Positions 44,928 through 63,095 of a stretch of 64,000 nt of DNA are shown piece by piece. Position numbers and translations under genes: made by a program. Numbering within the stretch: the first letter of the stretch is position 1; every line of letters starts with the position of its first letter. This stretch comes from Sulfurovum sp. UBA12169 (GTDB lineage Bacteria; Campylobacterota; Campylobacteria; Campylobacterales; Sulfurovaceae), in assembly GCA_002742845.1 (NCBI GenBank), contig DLUH01000005.1, forward strand, positions 186,001 to 250,000, read 5' to 3'. The notes under the pieces are model-generated. The model ran no database searches, was not told where the DNA came from, and saw nothing but the letters and a program-made list of their open reading frames with translations.

Positions 44928-45161
44928 ATGATAGATTTTGAAAATGTCATACAAAGGGTAAAGTACACCATTATGCTGCACTCAGACAAAAAGAAAATCC
45001 TTGATAAAGATATTGCAGAAGCACTTGGACTCTCGGCTCCTTACTTTGCCGTTATCAAGAAAAGGGAAAAAATTCCCTATGAAGCCATAGCTTATTTTTG
45101 CAAAAAACACCATATTAATATGAACTGGATACTGATGGCGCAAGAGCCTAGAGCATTTTAG
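44928..45161 (+). CDS. Small helix-turn-helix (phage-repressor-like) protein
   Basis: A 77-residue protein with a CI-type HTH: ILDKDIAEALGLSAPYFAVIKKREKIPYEAIAYFC, followed by NMNWILM, which matches the N-terminal domain of Bacteriophage CI repressor-like proteins common in Campylobacterota. The ATG at 44928 has AAGGAG upstream. It lacks a C-terminal dimerisation or peptidase domain. Target unknown. Confidence 0.75.
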   Translation: MIDFENVIQRVKYTIMLHSDKKKILDKDIAEALGLSAPYFAVIKKREKIPYEAIAYFCKKHHINMNWILMAQEPRAF

Positions 45162-45257
45162 TTTATCAATTACCAATATGGCTCATCAAAGAGCATTTTG
45201 CTGCACACAAGACAAAATGCATATAAATCCAACAATAAAATCAACCGTTGTTCTTTT

Positions 45258-46058
45258 TTACTTTCTTCTCCTGTCTTTATTGATGATTTTTCCGAATGCT
45301 TTGATATCATATTTACTCACGATCATATACCGCGGTATAGCCATCATTGAATCTTTTGGTGTTGCATGCCTGTCATCAATTGTCAGTGCGGCGCTATAGC
45401 CTGCGTGTATCGCTTTTGCTTCAAGTTCATCGTCATAAATTCCAAATGCCCATGCCAGATATGTCACTTCGTGTCCCATTTTTTCTTCGAGTATCTGTCT
45501 GGCGCCACGAAGTTGCCTGTCAACAAATTTGGCATACTCGCTCGATGAAAGTTTTTTCTTTTCTTGTTTAAAATGGGGATGCCAGTAGGTGTGTGATTCA
45601 ACACGAAAAAACGTCGTTGCTTCAAGTTCCCGCAGCTGCTCCCATGTCATGGCATATTTGGCATTGGATATTGCACTGGGATAAATAAACAGTGTTACAG
45701 GAATACGGTATTTTATCACCAATGGAGCCATATGGGCATAAACACTTTTATGCCCGTCATCAACGGTGAGGACAACTGATTTGGAAGGAATGGATTCTGT
45801 TTCTCCTTTGAGATATTTGATTGCACTCTCTAGGGAAACCACTGTGTATCCGTTCGATTTAAGCCATGCAAGCTGTTGGGCAAATGCATCGGTTTTAATT
45901 GTCATTGCATCGCTTGCTTCGGTGCCAAAACGATGATAGCACAAAATGGGAACTTTTTTCTCTATTGTGTCTCCACGCAAAAAATCTGTAAACAAAAAAA
46001 TTACTAAAAATAAATACATGCTACTCAGTGCCAATGCTATCTTCCTTGCAAATTTCAC
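45258..46058 (-). CDS. Secreted or anchored polysaccharide deacetylase (NodB domain)
   Basis: A 266-residue protein with an N-terminal signal anchor (about residues 6-27) and a NodB-homology domain. The metal/catalytic sites fit VVLTVDDGHKSVY (first motif), VESHTYWHPHF (HxxxH-type motif) and LAWAFGIYDDE. It should remove N-acetyl groups from a cell-surface glycan. The best start is a GTG at 46058, which keeps the basic N-region before the helix. It follows the DUF4015 gene by 35 bases, so the two are likely an operon. Confidence 0.87.
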   Translation of the reverse strand: MKFARKIALALSSMYLFLVIFLFTDFLRGDTIEKKVPILCYHRFGTEASDAMTIKTDAFAQQLAWLKSNGYTVVSLESAIKYLKGETESIPSKSVVLTVDDGHKSVYAHMAPLVIKYRIPVTLFIYPSAISNAKYAMTWEQLRELEATTFFRVESHTYWHPHFKQEKKKLSSSEYAKFVDRQLRGARQILEEKMGHEVTYLAWAFGIYDDELEAKAIHAGYSAALTIDDRHATPKDSMMAIPRYMIVSKYDIKAFGKIINKDRRRK

Positions 46059-46093
46059 CCGTTAGCCGCAAAGAAAAGCTGTTTTGTGTATGT

Positions 46094-47374
46094 TTACCGA
46101 ACAGGGCTATCACTTGCTGTTTCCGATTGAAGAAGACCGGCGGCAGTGTAAACATTGCGCGCATTCCACAACATCCATCCGCAGCTGCCAAAATCTTCAC
46201 TGGCACGGATTTGATCGCGAATCTCTTTCTGGCCATAGTTGCGCCGGTCAAAGGCATAATCACGAAAAGCTTGAAGCCATGGGCGGTAAGTCAGAGGTGA
46301 ACCTCCGGATTTTTCGAGTGCTTTTTTTAGTGTATGATTGACGATCTCATAGTTAGCCTTAACCGGATTTAAGTAGCCGGGAATTCCCACATGGAAACCG
46401 CTTGGATAAAGCATAGGAGAAAGATAATCAACATATGACGCCATCGCATCAACTCTCTGGCCAATCCCAAGGTCGGCATTGTTCCAGCATACATAACCGA
46501 AAATATCTGCGGAGATAAATACATTGTAAGGAGTCAAACGTGTTCGTGCATGTTTCAAAAATTCGTTAATTGTTTTGACACGCTCTGATTGTGTATTTTT
46601 GACTGAAAATTTAAGTCCTTTACGGTCCGGGAAGCGAACATAATCAAACTGTATTTCATCAAATCCCGCTTCTGCGCTCTCTTCGGCAATAGAAATGATA
46701 TAATCCCACGCTTTTTTTTGCGACGGATCTATCCAGTAGAGTCCCTCTCTGTCTTTAAACAACGTACCGTCAGCTTTTTTGACTCCCCATTGCGGATAAG
46801 CTCTAACAAAAGTAGTATCTTTAAAGCATACAATTCGTGCAATGGTATAAATTTTCTCTTTTTTTAAATCAGTTACAAACTGTTTTAAATCTCTAAAGCG
46901 GACCATCTTTTGTGCGTGGATATTGTTGGCGACAGAATTGGAACTTCTGTGGGCTATCTGTCCGCGATCCATTTTTATATCAATAACTAACGCATTGATT
47001 TCGGTGGTTCGGATGAGATGTTTGGCATTATTGATTATTTTATCTTGTGAAGCTCCAAAACTCGAGAGATAAAGAGCTTTAGGAGTAATGCGATCAAGAT
47101 AGATTGTGCCGCCCCTTTTGTAAAATGTACGCTCGTATCCAACAGCGCGTATGCCGATACTTTCTGAAAGGGGTACATGAAAAACTCCGTTTGCATCCGT
47201 GCGATACTCTTTTCCTTCTGAGGTGATAATTGCTGATTCAATCGGTTTGGCATTTTTTTTATCGAGTATGAGTCCTGTTGTTACCGCACTCCATACAACC
47301 GTACTAGTCCCAATAAAAAAGATAACTGCTTGCCTTATCCAGGGAAAGACGAGATCTCTACTTGAATTTATCAT
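46094..47374 (-). CDS. DUF4015-type putative glycoside hydrolase
   Basis: A 426-residue protein with an N-terminal signal/anchor helix (about 13-31), a short carboxypeptidase-regulatory-like module (about 35-90) and a TIM-barrel glycosidase-like domain. Family hallmarks are NALVIDIKMDRGQI, FDEIQFDYVRFPD and LSPMLYPSGFH. Start is placed at the ATG at 47374 with GGGG upstream; an ATG four codons earlier is possible. Linked to the polysaccharide deacetylase, which suggests joint work on an exopolysaccharide. Confidence 0.85.
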   Translation of the reverse strand: MINSSRDLVFPWIRQAVIFFIGTSTVVWSAVTTGLILDKKNAKPIESAIITSEGKEYRTDANGVFHVPLSESIGIRAVGYERTFYKRGGTIYLDRITPKALYLSSFGASQDKIINNAKHLIRTTEINALVIDIKMDRGQIAHRSSNSVANNIHAQKMVRFRDLKQFVTDLKKEKIYTIARIVCFKDTTFVRAYPQWGVKKADGTLFKDREGLYWIDPSQKKAWDYIISIAEESAEAGFDEIQFDYVRFPDRKGLKFSVKNTQSERVKTINEFLKHARTRLTPYNVFISADIFGYVCWNNADLGIGQRVDAMASYVDYLSPMLYPSGFHVGIPGYLNPVKANYEIVNHTLKKALEKSGGSPLTYRPWLQAFRDYAFDRRNYGQKEIRDQIRASEDFGSCGWMLWNARNVYTAAGLLQSETASDSPVR

Positions 47375-47494
47375 ACCAAACCCCATTATTTACAGCTTTT
47401 ATAAACCAATGGCTAGTATATCTTATTTTACTTTTGGAACCGGTACTATTTGTTTTAGGAAGTAGTTAAAAAGTAGAGGAGGGAAAAGAGTTAT

Positions 47495-47518
47495 GTATCA
47501 AAGCATATGCTTTGATAC
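47495..47518. terminator. 24-base perfect palindrome downstream of fusA
   Basis: GTATCAAAGC ATAT GCTTTGATAC, a 10-bp stem with a four-base loop, 37 bases beyond the fusA stop. No strong T run follows on either strand, so it may be a processing or 3'-stabilising hairpin rather than a classical terminator. Confidence 0.5.
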
Positions 47519-47554
47519 AACTACTCTTAAAAGCGCAGTAAAGTGCTGCAAAAA

Positions 47555-49645
47555 TTAGCTGTTTCTTTTCGCAACAATCTCTTTGGCTACATTGGTTGGG
47601 ACTTCTTCATAGTGATCAAATTCCATTGCATAGGTTGCACGACCTTGTGTCATTGAGCGTAAATCAGTTGAATATCCGAACATTTCAGAAAGCGGTACGA
47701 AAGCATCTACAATTTTATTTCCTGCTCTGTCGTTCATGCCGTTAACCTGACCGCGTCTTTTCGAGATATCGCCAATAACGTCACCCATATACTCTTCAGG
47801 CACTTCAACTTCAACCTTCATCAAAGGCTCCAAGATCACAGGATTTGCTTGTCTGGCACCTTCTCTAAAGCCCATAGAACCTGCGAGTTTAAAGGCCATT
47901 TCAGATGAATCCACATCATGATAGCTTCCATCATACAGTGTTACTTTGACATCCACTACAGGATATCCGGCTTGGATACCTCTTCCCATAGCTTCCTCAA
48001 TACCCTTATTAACAGGCTGGACAAACTCTTTTGGAATCACCCCGCCTTTAATTTCATCCACAAATGTATATCCGGCACCCGGCTCTTGCGGTTCAATCCT
48101 GAGGAATACGTGTCCGTACTGACCGCGACCGCCTGATTGTTTTGCGTATTTGTACTCTTTGTTAACAGATGATCTGATTGTTTCACGGTATGCAACTTGC
48201 GGTGCACCTACTTCCGCTTCTACTTTAAATTCGCGTTTCATACGGTCAACAATGATCTCAAGGTGAAGCTCACCCATACCGGAAATAATTGTTTGGCCTG
48301 ATTCTTCATCCGTATTGACCCTAAAGGATGGATCCTCTGCGGCAAGTTTACCCAATGCGATACCCATTTTTTCTTGGTCAGCTTTTGTTTTTGGTTCAAC
48401 CGCAACAGAGATAACAGGATCCGGGAAATCCATTCTTTCAAGTACAACTTTATCTGACGGATCACAAAGCGTATCACCTGTTGTAGTATATTTCAGTCCG
48501 ACAACCGCACCGATTTCACCTGCATGGATCATATCAACTTCTTCACGTTTAATAGCATGCATCTTCATGATACGGCCCACGCGCTCTTTTTTATCTTTTG
48601 TCGTATTGTGCGCATATGAACCTGAATTCAATGAACCTCGATAGACACGGATAAATGTTAATTGGCCCACAAACGGATCGGTCATAATTTTAAATGCCAA
48701 TGCAGCAAATGGACCATTGTCGGTAGATGGCACGATGACCTCTTTCTCTTCATCATCCATCATTGTACCCTTGATATCCATCGCTTCTACCGGAGAAGGA
48801 AGATAGGCAACAACTGCGTCTAGAAGTGTCTGAACCCCTTTATTTTTAAAGGCTGTGCCGGCTGTCATCGGGACAATATACATACCGATAGTAGCGGCTT
48901 TGACACCAGCAATGATTTCTTCCTGTGTCAACTCTTCGCCTTCAAGGAATTTTTCCATAAGCGCATCATTGCCTTCAGCTTCCGAGATAGATTCAATCAT
49001 TTTTTCTCTATACTCTTGTGCTTTGTCTTGAAGCTCTTCTCGGATGTCTTGCTCATGGTATGCTGAACCCATTGCAGCGTCTGCATCCCATACAATCTCT
49101 TTCATTTTTATAAGGTCAACCACACCTTCAAAATTGTCTTCTGCCCCAATAGGAATTTGGATCGGTACCGGATTTCCTTTGAGTCTATCGCGAATTTGTC
49201 TTTCAACTTCATAAAAGTCTGCACCTGTTCTATCCATTTTGTTAACAAATACGATAGAAGGTACACCATAACGGTTTCTTTGTCTCCATACGGTTTCTGA
49301 CTGAGGCTGAACTCCGCCAACCGCACAGAATACTGAAACAGCGCCATCCAATACTCTCATTGAACGCTCAACTTCGATCGTAAAGTCAACGTGGCCCGGA
49401 GTGTCGATAATATTGATCTGTTTTCCTGCCCATTGACAAGTTGTCGCGGCAGAAGTAATCGTAATACCTCTTTCTTGTTCTTGTTCCATCCAGTCCATCG
49501 TTGCAGCACCATCATGCACCTCACCGATTTTGTGTTCTACTCCTGTGTAAAACAGGATTCTTTCTGTCGTTGTTGTTTTTCCTGCATCAATATGAGCAGC
49601 AATACCGATATTTCTTACATCTTCAAGTTTGTGCGATCGTGCCAT
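47555..49645 (-). CDS. fusA: Elongation factor G
   Basis: A 696-residue translational GTPase that drives ribosomal translocation. G motifs are [21 protein letters not shown] and NKMDR; domain IV includes [15 protein letters not shown], and domain V holds [18 protein letters not shown]. Length is normal. It is the last gene of the rpsL-rpsG-fusA unit; no tuf follows it here. Confidence 0.98.
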   Translation of the reverse strand: MARSHKLEDVRNIGIAAHIDAGKTTTTERILFYTGVEHKIGEVHDGAATMDWMEQEQERGITITSAATTCQWAGKQINIIDTPGHVDFTIEVERSMRVLDGAVSVFCAVGGVQPQSETVWRQRNRYGVPSIVFVNKMDRTGADFYEVERQIRDRLKGNPVPIQIPIGAEDNFEGVVDLIKMKEIVWDADAAMGSAYHEQDIREELQDKAQEYREKMIESISEAEGNDALMEKFLEGEELTQEEIIAGVKAATIGMYIVPMTAGTAFKNKGVQTLLDAVVAYLPSPVEAMDIKGTMMDDEEKEVIVPSTDNGPFAALAFKIMTDPFVGQLTFIRVYRGSLNSGSYAHNTTKDKKERVGRIMKMHAIKREEVDMIHAGEIGAVVGLKYTTTGDTLCDPSDKVVLERMDFPDPVISVAVEPKTKADQEKMGIALGKLAAEDPSFRVNTDEESGQTIISGMGELHLEIIVDRMKREFKVEAEVGAPQVAYRETIRSSVNKEYKYAKQSGGRGQYGHVFLRIEPQEPGAGYTFVDEIKGGVIPKEFVQPVNKGIEEAMGRGIQAGYPVVDVKVTLYDGSYHDVDSSEMAFKLAGSMGFREGARQANPVILEPLMKVEVEVPEEYMGDVIGDISKRRGQVNGMNDRAGNKIVDAFVPLSEMFGYSTDLRSMTQGRATYAMEFDHYEEVPTNVAKEIVAKRNS

Positions 49646-49656
49646 GATTTATTTCC

Positions 49657-50302
<646 letters not shown>

Positions 50303-50677
50303 CTATTTTTTAGGTCTTTTGGTACCATATTTGGATCTGGCAACTGTTCTGCCATTTACACCTGAGGCATCAAGGGCGCCACGAACAATGTGATATTTCA
50401 CACCCGGTAAATCTTTGATTCTTCCGCCTCTTACAAGTACAATCGAGTGCTCTTGCAGGTTGTGGCCTTCGCCGCCGATATATGAAATAACTTCAAATCC
50501 GCTTGTTAATCTAACTTTGGCAACTTTTCTAAGCGCTGAGTTAGGTTTTTTTGGAGTTGTAGTATAAACTCTGGTACATACGCCTCTTCTTTGAGGACAT
50601 TTTACAAGCGCAGGTGATTTAGATTTTTTCACCACTTTTTTACGCTCTTTACGAATTAACTGATTAATTGTAGGCAA
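50303..50677 (-). CDS. rpsL: 30S ribosomal protein S12
   Basis: A 124-residue decoding-centre protein. [18 protein letters not shown] and [13 protein letters not shown] carry the two lysine sites where streptomycin resistance usually arises; both look wild type. The start codon is TTG at 50677, with AAAGGAAA upstream; no ATG or GTG is available without losing the universal N terminus. Confidence 0.97.
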   Translation of the reverse strand: MPTINQLIRKERKKVVKKSKSPALVKCPQRRGVCTRVYTTTPKKPNSALRKVAKVRLTSGFEVISYIGGEGHNLQEHSIVLVRGGRIKDLPGVKYHIVRGALDASGVNGRTVARSKYGTKRPKK

Positions 50678-50826
50678 ATCGTTTCCTTTCTGGTTAGTTT
50701 GAATTGAATCTGGTTTTTACACCATATAAAAACATTTATAACAAATACTTTTATATGCTGTATCATAGAAAAATGGAGGCATATTATAGTGAAAATAGCT
50801 TTATATAAGCTTATAAAAAATGCTTA

Positions 50827-50857
50827 TGAAGTTGCAAGAATAGAACTTGCAACTTCA
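50827..50857 (-). terminator. Rho-independent terminator after rpoC
   Basis: A 12-bp perfect stem TGAAGTTGCAAG / CTTGCAACTTCA with a seven-base loop, followed on the minus strand by ATAAGCA and T6. It lies 31 bases beyond the rpoC stop and separates the rpl-rpoBC transcript from rpsL-rpsG-fusA. Confidence 0.85.
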
Positions 50858-50887
50858 CACATCAAGCGCACAATGCGCATCTTGTCG

Positions 50888-59570
<8,683 letters not shown>

Positions 59571-59698
59571 CTAACCTTGTTTTGGTTTTGATTTTTGTAG
59601 TTTGTTTAATGTATATGTATGGACATACAAAAAAACTATTAGCATGAGGGTATGAAATGTCTCCGAATAGTTTATCACTATGCCCAACAGAGGATTTT

Positions 59699-59732
59699 AA
59701 GAGCTTTCGGTCTTTGACGACCAAAAGCTCTT
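59699..59732 (-). other. Hairpin in rplL-rpoB spacer
   Basis: A 14-bp stem (AAGAGCTTTTGGTC with GACCGAAAGCTCTT, one G-U pair) and six-base loop, 10 bases after the rplL stop. No T run follows. In E. coli the rplL-rpoB gap holds an attenuator and an RNase III site, and this hairpin is in the equivalent place. The remaining spacer (59568-59698) shows no ORF. Confidence 0.7.
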
Positions 59733-59741
59733 GAACGGATC

Positions 59742-60113
59742 TTATTTAAGTTCGCAAACAGCGCCGGCTTCTTCAAGTTCTTTCTTGATTTTTTCAGCTT
59801 CGTCTTTGCTGATGCCTTCTTTAAGAGTAGTAGGGGTATTTTCAGTTGCATCTTTAGCCTCTTTAAGACCAAGACCTGTCACTGCTCTTACCACTTTAAT
59901 AACATTGATTTTTTTAGCACCTGCATCTTTAAGTACTACGTCAAATTCAGTTTTCTCTTCTGCTGCTTCTACTACTGCAGCGCCTGCACCAGCCACAACA
60001 GTAGCCTGCGCAGATACACCAAATTTTTCTTCGAATTCTTTTACAAGCTCAGAAAGCTCAAGAACTGACATGTTTGAGATAAATTCAATTACATCTTCTT
60101 TTGTGATTGCCAT
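59742..60113 (-). CDS. rplL: 50S ribosomal protein L7/L12
   Basis: A 123-residue stalk protein: N-terminal dimerisation helices ([19 protein letters not shown]), an alanine/glycine hinge ([13 protein letters not shown]) and the C-terminal factor-binding domain ([18 protein letters not shown]). Two ATGs are adjacent; the second (60113) has better spacing from AAGG. Confidence 0.97.
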   Translation of the reverse strand: MAITKEDVIEFISNMSVLELSELVKEFEEKFGVSAQATVVAGAGAAVVEAAEEKTEFDVVLKDAGAKKINVIKVVRAVTGLGLKEAKDATENTPTTLKEGISKDEAEKIKKELEEAGAVCELK

Positions 60114-60151
60114 CATTATACCTTTACGATTTTTTAGTTTAAAATTTCAAA

Positions 60152-60167
60152 AGAGCCGTCTGGCTCT
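60152..60167 (-). other. Small hairpin between rplJ and rplL
   Basis: AGAGCC / GGCTCT stem with a four-base loop, followed by TTTT on the minus strand. A weak attenuator-like element that could tune the L10:L12 ratio. Confidence 0.45.
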
Positions 60168-60174
60168 CACCACA

Positions 60175-60660
60175 TTAAGCTTCTTCTGTTTTTTTTGCCG
60201 CTAGTGCTTGAAGTCCGATTGCAATACTTCTTGCAGGACCATTCCAAACATTAAGCAACATACCAAGAAGTTCATCTCTTGAAGGAAGTTTAGCCATAGC
60301 ATTAATAGTGCTTAGACTTGCTACCTCGCCGGCAATTACTCCGGTTTTGATCATGAACTTATCTTTGAATTCCATAGCTGCTTTGTCTGCAATCTTACAA
60401 GGTGTGATTTGTTCATCACCCCAGATTACAAGGTTGGTGTCTTTAAAATCAATAACTTCGCAACCTGCATTTTTCAATGCAATGGCAGCAAGTTTATTTT
60501 TTACAACCTTGACTTTTAAATCTTCATCTTTTGCAAAATTTCTGACCACTTCAAGATTTTTAACACCTAAACCTTTATAATCACATACAATGATTGCGCC
60601 GGCATTTTTAAACTCGGCTGTCATTTGAGCAACCAACTGTTCTTTTTCGGTTCTTGTCAT
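60175..60660 (-). CDS. rplJ: 50S ribosomal protein L10
   Basis: A 161-residue stalk-base protein that holds L7/L12 dimers. The N terminus (TRTEKEQLVAQMTAEFKNAGAIIVCDYKGL) and KVVKNKLAAIALKNAG are typical; the C-terminal helix that binds L12 follows LPSRDELLGMLL. GGAG is upstream of the ATG. Confidence 0.97.
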   Translation of the reverse strand: MTRTEKEQLVAQMTAEFKNAGAIIVCDYKGLGVKNLEVVRNFAKDEDLKVKVVKNKLAAIALKNAGCEVIDFKDTNLVIWGDEQITPCKIADKAAMEFKDKFMIKTGVIAGEVASLSTINAMAKLPSRDELLGMLLNVWNGPARSIAIGLQALAAKKTEEA

Positions 60661-60793
60661 TTCTTCTCCTTTCGACCTCTAACAGGGTGTTGTAAACAAC
60701 TTGTTCATCCTTTCAGATAAACCTTATTAAGCTTCCGCCCCTATTATCTTCAGCCTAAGATAAACGTAAATAAATCTTTATTCACACGTTAAG
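60661..60793 (-). promoter_or_regulatory. rplJ leader, probable L10-binding autoregulatory element
   Basis: A 133-base spacer with a hairpin TTATCTT/AAGATAA (60744-60763) and the pattern GGGGCGGAAGCTTAATAAGG, reminiscent of the L10 leader family found upstream of rplJ in many bacteria, where L10-L12 represses translation. Identification is by position and partial sequence resemblance. Confidence 0.55.
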
Positions 60794-61498
60794 TTATTTG
60801 ATATCCATTACTTCTGAGGCATCCAAGGTAATAGATGGACTCATTGTCAATGATACAGCTGCATTGGTAATATATTTACCTTTTGCTGCTGCCGGTTTAG
60901 CTTTATTGATACTCTCAACAAATGTTTTAAAATTTTCTTTGAGTTTATTTTCATCAAAGCTTATTTTACCGATACCGGCATGGATATTCCCTTTTTTATC
61001 TACTCTAAAGTTCACTTGACCGCCTTTGGCATTTTCAACTGCTTTAGCTACATCCATTGTTACAGTACCTGTTTTAGGGTTTGGCATAAGACCTTTTGGT
61101 CCAAGCACTCTTGCAACCTTACCAAGCACACCCATCATATCAGGTGTTGAAATAACCATATCAAAATTGATATTTCCTGCTTGAATTTGCTCAATAAGAT
61201 CATCTGAACCTACTACATCCGCACCTGCCGCAGTTGCTTCATCTGCCTTAGCGCCTTTTGCAAATACAGCAACTCTTACTGTTTTGCCTGTCCCGTGAGG
61301 AAGCACTACAGATCCTCTTACCATTTGATCTGCGTGTCTTGGATCAACATTTAGGTTCAATGCCACTTCGACTGTTTCATCGAATTTTGCAGATTTTAAA
61401 TCTTTCAGTGTAGCCATCGCTTCATTTACACTGTACACTTTTGTTGTATCTACTTTTTTTAGTAGTGCTTCTTTTCTTTTACTTATTTTTTTTGCCAT
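60794..61498 (-). CDS. rplA: 50S ribosomal protein L1
   Basis: A 234-residue L1-stalk protein. [16 protein letters not shown] at the N terminus, [26 protein letters not shown] and [15 protein letters not shown] are diagnostic. Start is the ATG at 61498 with GGAGAG upstream rather than the frame beginning nine codons earlier. Confidence 0.97.
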   Translation of the reverse strand: MAKKISKRKEALLKKVDTTKVYSVNEAMATLKDLKSAKFDETVEVALNLNVDPRHADQMVRGSVVLPHGTGKTVRVAVFAKGAKADEATAAGADVVGSDDLIEQIQAGNINFDMVISTPDMMGVLGKVARVLGPKGLMPNPKTGTVTMDVAKAVENAKGGQVNFRVDKKGNIHAGIGKISFDENKLKENFKTFVESINKAKPAAAKGKYITNAAVSLTMSPSITLDASEVMDIK

Positions 61499-61563
61499 TA
61501 TACTCTCCGCTTTATGCTCCCACATTTTTTAAATCCATGTGGTTATGATTTTTTTTGAAAGAC

Positions 61564-61989
61564 TTAGTCTACGATTTCTACACCCATACTTCTGCAAGAA
61601 CCAGCAATAATTTTTGCTGCCATCTCTCTGTCGTTTGTATTAAGGTCTGCAATTTTTTGGTCAACAATTTCGTCAAGTTTTGCTTGCGTGATAGTTCCCA
61701 CTTTATTCAAAAGAGGATTATCAGTACCTTTTTTAATATTGGCAGCTCTCTTGATAAGATCACTTGCCGGTGGCTGTTTTGTGACAAACGTAAAACTTTT
61801 ATCTGCATACACAGTCACTTCAACCGGAATTTTAAATCCTGCTTTATCTTTTGTTCTTTCATTAAAAGCTTTACAAAACTCCATAATGTTCACGCCACGT
61901 TGACCACATGCAGGACCAACAGGCGGTGATGGATTTGCTGCCCCCGCAGGGATCATAAGCTTAAATTTTGCGGCTATTTTTTTTGCCAT
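61564..61989 (-). CDS. rplK: 50S ribosomal protein L11
   Basis: A 141-residue protein of the GTPase-associated centre. [33 protein letters not shown] and the RNA-binding C-terminal domain ([11 protein letters not shown]) are typical. It lies 65 bases upstream of rplA. Confidence 0.97.
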   Translation of the reverse strand: MAKKIAAKFKLMIPAGAANPSPPVGPACGQRGVNIMEFCKAFNERTKDKAGFKIPVEVTVYADKSFTFVTKQPPASDLIKRAANIKKGTDNPLLNKVGTITQAKLDEIVDQKIADLNTNDREMAAKIIAGSCRSMGVEIVD

Positions 61990-62054
61990 CTTTTACTTCC
62001 TTTTTTTGATTTAAACCTTCTCGAAACTTTGGTAAGTCTCTAAGAAAACTTTAT

Positions 62055-62585
62055 TTAGATAATTTTCTCTACTTGCGTGTAAAGTATTTCTACCGGTGTA
62101 TTTCTACCAAATATAGAGACATTTAATCTCAATTTACCGTGGTCAAGATCATACTCCTCAACCATGCCTGTAAAGTTTGCGAATGGTCCGTCTACAATAC
62201 GTACCACTTCGCCTGTTTCAAAGTCTACCTTAGGTCTAGGAGCACTTTTTTTCTCCATTTTTTCCAAGATAAGTTTGATATCTGCTTCACTAAGCGCGGT
62301 TGGTGTTTTTTGTTCACCGATAAATCTAGATACTTTTGGTAAACTTTGGATTTTATGCCAAAGGTCAGTATCCAGGTCTATATGTGCAAAAGCATACCCT
62401 GAATATAAAGATCTTTCTGTAATTTTTTTTACACCGTTTTTTACTTCAATTACTTCTTCTGTCGGGACAACTACTCTTTCTAGTTTTTCCTCAAGACCGT
62501 AATCTTTTACAAGTTGCTCAATTGCTCTTTTGACAGATCGTTCGCTGCCTGCATATGTTTGAATTGCATACCACTGATAAGCCAT
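62055..62585 (-). CDS. nusG: Transcription termination/antitermination factor NusG
   Basis: A 176-residue factor with an NGN domain (WYAIQTYAGSERSVKRAIE, YPGYAF-like SLYSGYAFAHID) and a C-terminal KOW domain (GEVVRIVDGPFANFTGMVEE). It binds RNA polymerase and couples it to Rho or the ribosome. Eight bases separate it from secE. Confidence 0.97.
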   Translation of the reverse strand: MAYQWYAIQTYAGSERSVKRAIEQLVKDYGLEEKLERVVVPTEEVIEVKNGVKKITERSLYSGYAFAHIDLDTDLWHKIQSLPKVSRFIGEQKTPTALSEADIKLILEKMEKKSAPRPKVDFETGEVVRIVDGPFANFTGMVEEYDLDHGKLRLNVSIFGRNTPVEILYTQVEKII

Positions 62586-62593
62586 CTTTTATC

Positions 62594-62773
62594 CTATAAA
62601 ACTGATGATACGATGGATGACATTACTAAGTCAACCAATGCTAAAAATATTGATATGACAGTCACTACGAGAACAACTGCTAAAAATGCTTGTCTTACTT
62701 GTACTTTTGTTGGAAATATTACTTTATGAATTTCGCTTTTTGCATGTGCAATAAATGTTGAAATTTTTCCCAT
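62594..62773 (-). CDS. secE: Preprotein translocase subunit SecE
   Basis: A 59-residue single-helix SecE. MGKISTFIAHAKSEIHKVIFPTK is the conserved amphipathic part, followed by a membrane helix (about 30-52). The ATG at 62773 follows AAGG; the start lies 16 bases after the tRNA-Trp 3' end. Confidence 0.93.
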   Translation of the reverse strand: MGKISTFIAHAKSEIHKVIFPTKVQVRQAFLAVVLVVTVISIFLALVDLVMSSIVSSVL

Positions 62774-62789
62774 TTGTGTTACCTTTTTG

Positions 62790-62865
62790 TGGCAGGCCAA
62801 GAGGGACTCGAACCCCCGGCACCTGGTTTTGGAGACCAGTGCTCTACCAACTGAGCTATTGGCCT
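62790..62865 (-). tRNA. trnW: tRNA-Trp (anticodon CCA)
   Basis: A full cloverleaf on the minus strand: acceptor AGGCCAA pairing with TTGGCCT, D-arm GCTC-AGTTGGT-GAGC, anticodon stem CTGGT/ACCAG with loop CTCCAAA (CCA anticodon), T-arm GGGGGTTCGAGTCCC, discriminator G and an encoded CCA end. The rpmG-trnW-secE-nusG order is common. Confidence 0.97.
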
Positions 62866-62870
62866 AAATT

Positions 62871-62897
62871 TAAAAAATGAAGCTATTACAGCTTCAT
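62871..62897 (-). terminator. Hairpin terminator overlapping the rpmG stop codon
   Basis: ATGAAGCT / AGCTTCAT perfect 8-bp stem with a five-base loop and T6 immediately after on the minus strand. The rpmG stop codon sits inside the hairpin. It should reduce transcription from tuf-rpmG into the tRNA and secE-nusG. Confidence 0.75.
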
Positions 62898-63038
62898 CTC
62901 TTTATGAACAGTATGTTCTTTGCACCATTTACAATATTTTTTAAGTGCAAGTTTTTCTGTTGTTGTTTTTTTATTTTTAGTGGTGTGATAGTTTCTTCTT
63001 GTACACTTTTCACAACCTAAATGAACTGTTTCTCTCAT
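62886..63038 (-). CDS. rpmG: 50S ribosomal protein L33
   Basis: A 50-residue zinc-ribbon type L33: [19 protein letters not shown] at the N terminus and [14 protein letters not shown] at the C terminus give two CxxC pairs. The intact cysteine pairs mark the zinc-binding form. It lies 57 bases after tuf. Confidence 0.95.
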   Translation of the reverse strand: MRETVHLGCEKCTRRNYHTTKNKKTTTEKLALKKYCKWCKEHTVHKEMKL

Positions 63039-63063
63039 CTGCTATCTCCTAATAGATAATACA

Positions 63064-63090
63064 TTGCAAGAAGACAAAACCTTCTTGCAA
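63064..63090 (-). other. Hairpin between tuf and rpmG
   Basis: A 10-bp perfect stem TTGCAAGAAG / CTTCTTGCAA with a seven-base loop, five bases after the tuf stop. No T run follows, so it is more likely a processing or partial-attenuation element. Confidence 0.55.
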
Positions 63091-63095
63091 AATAA

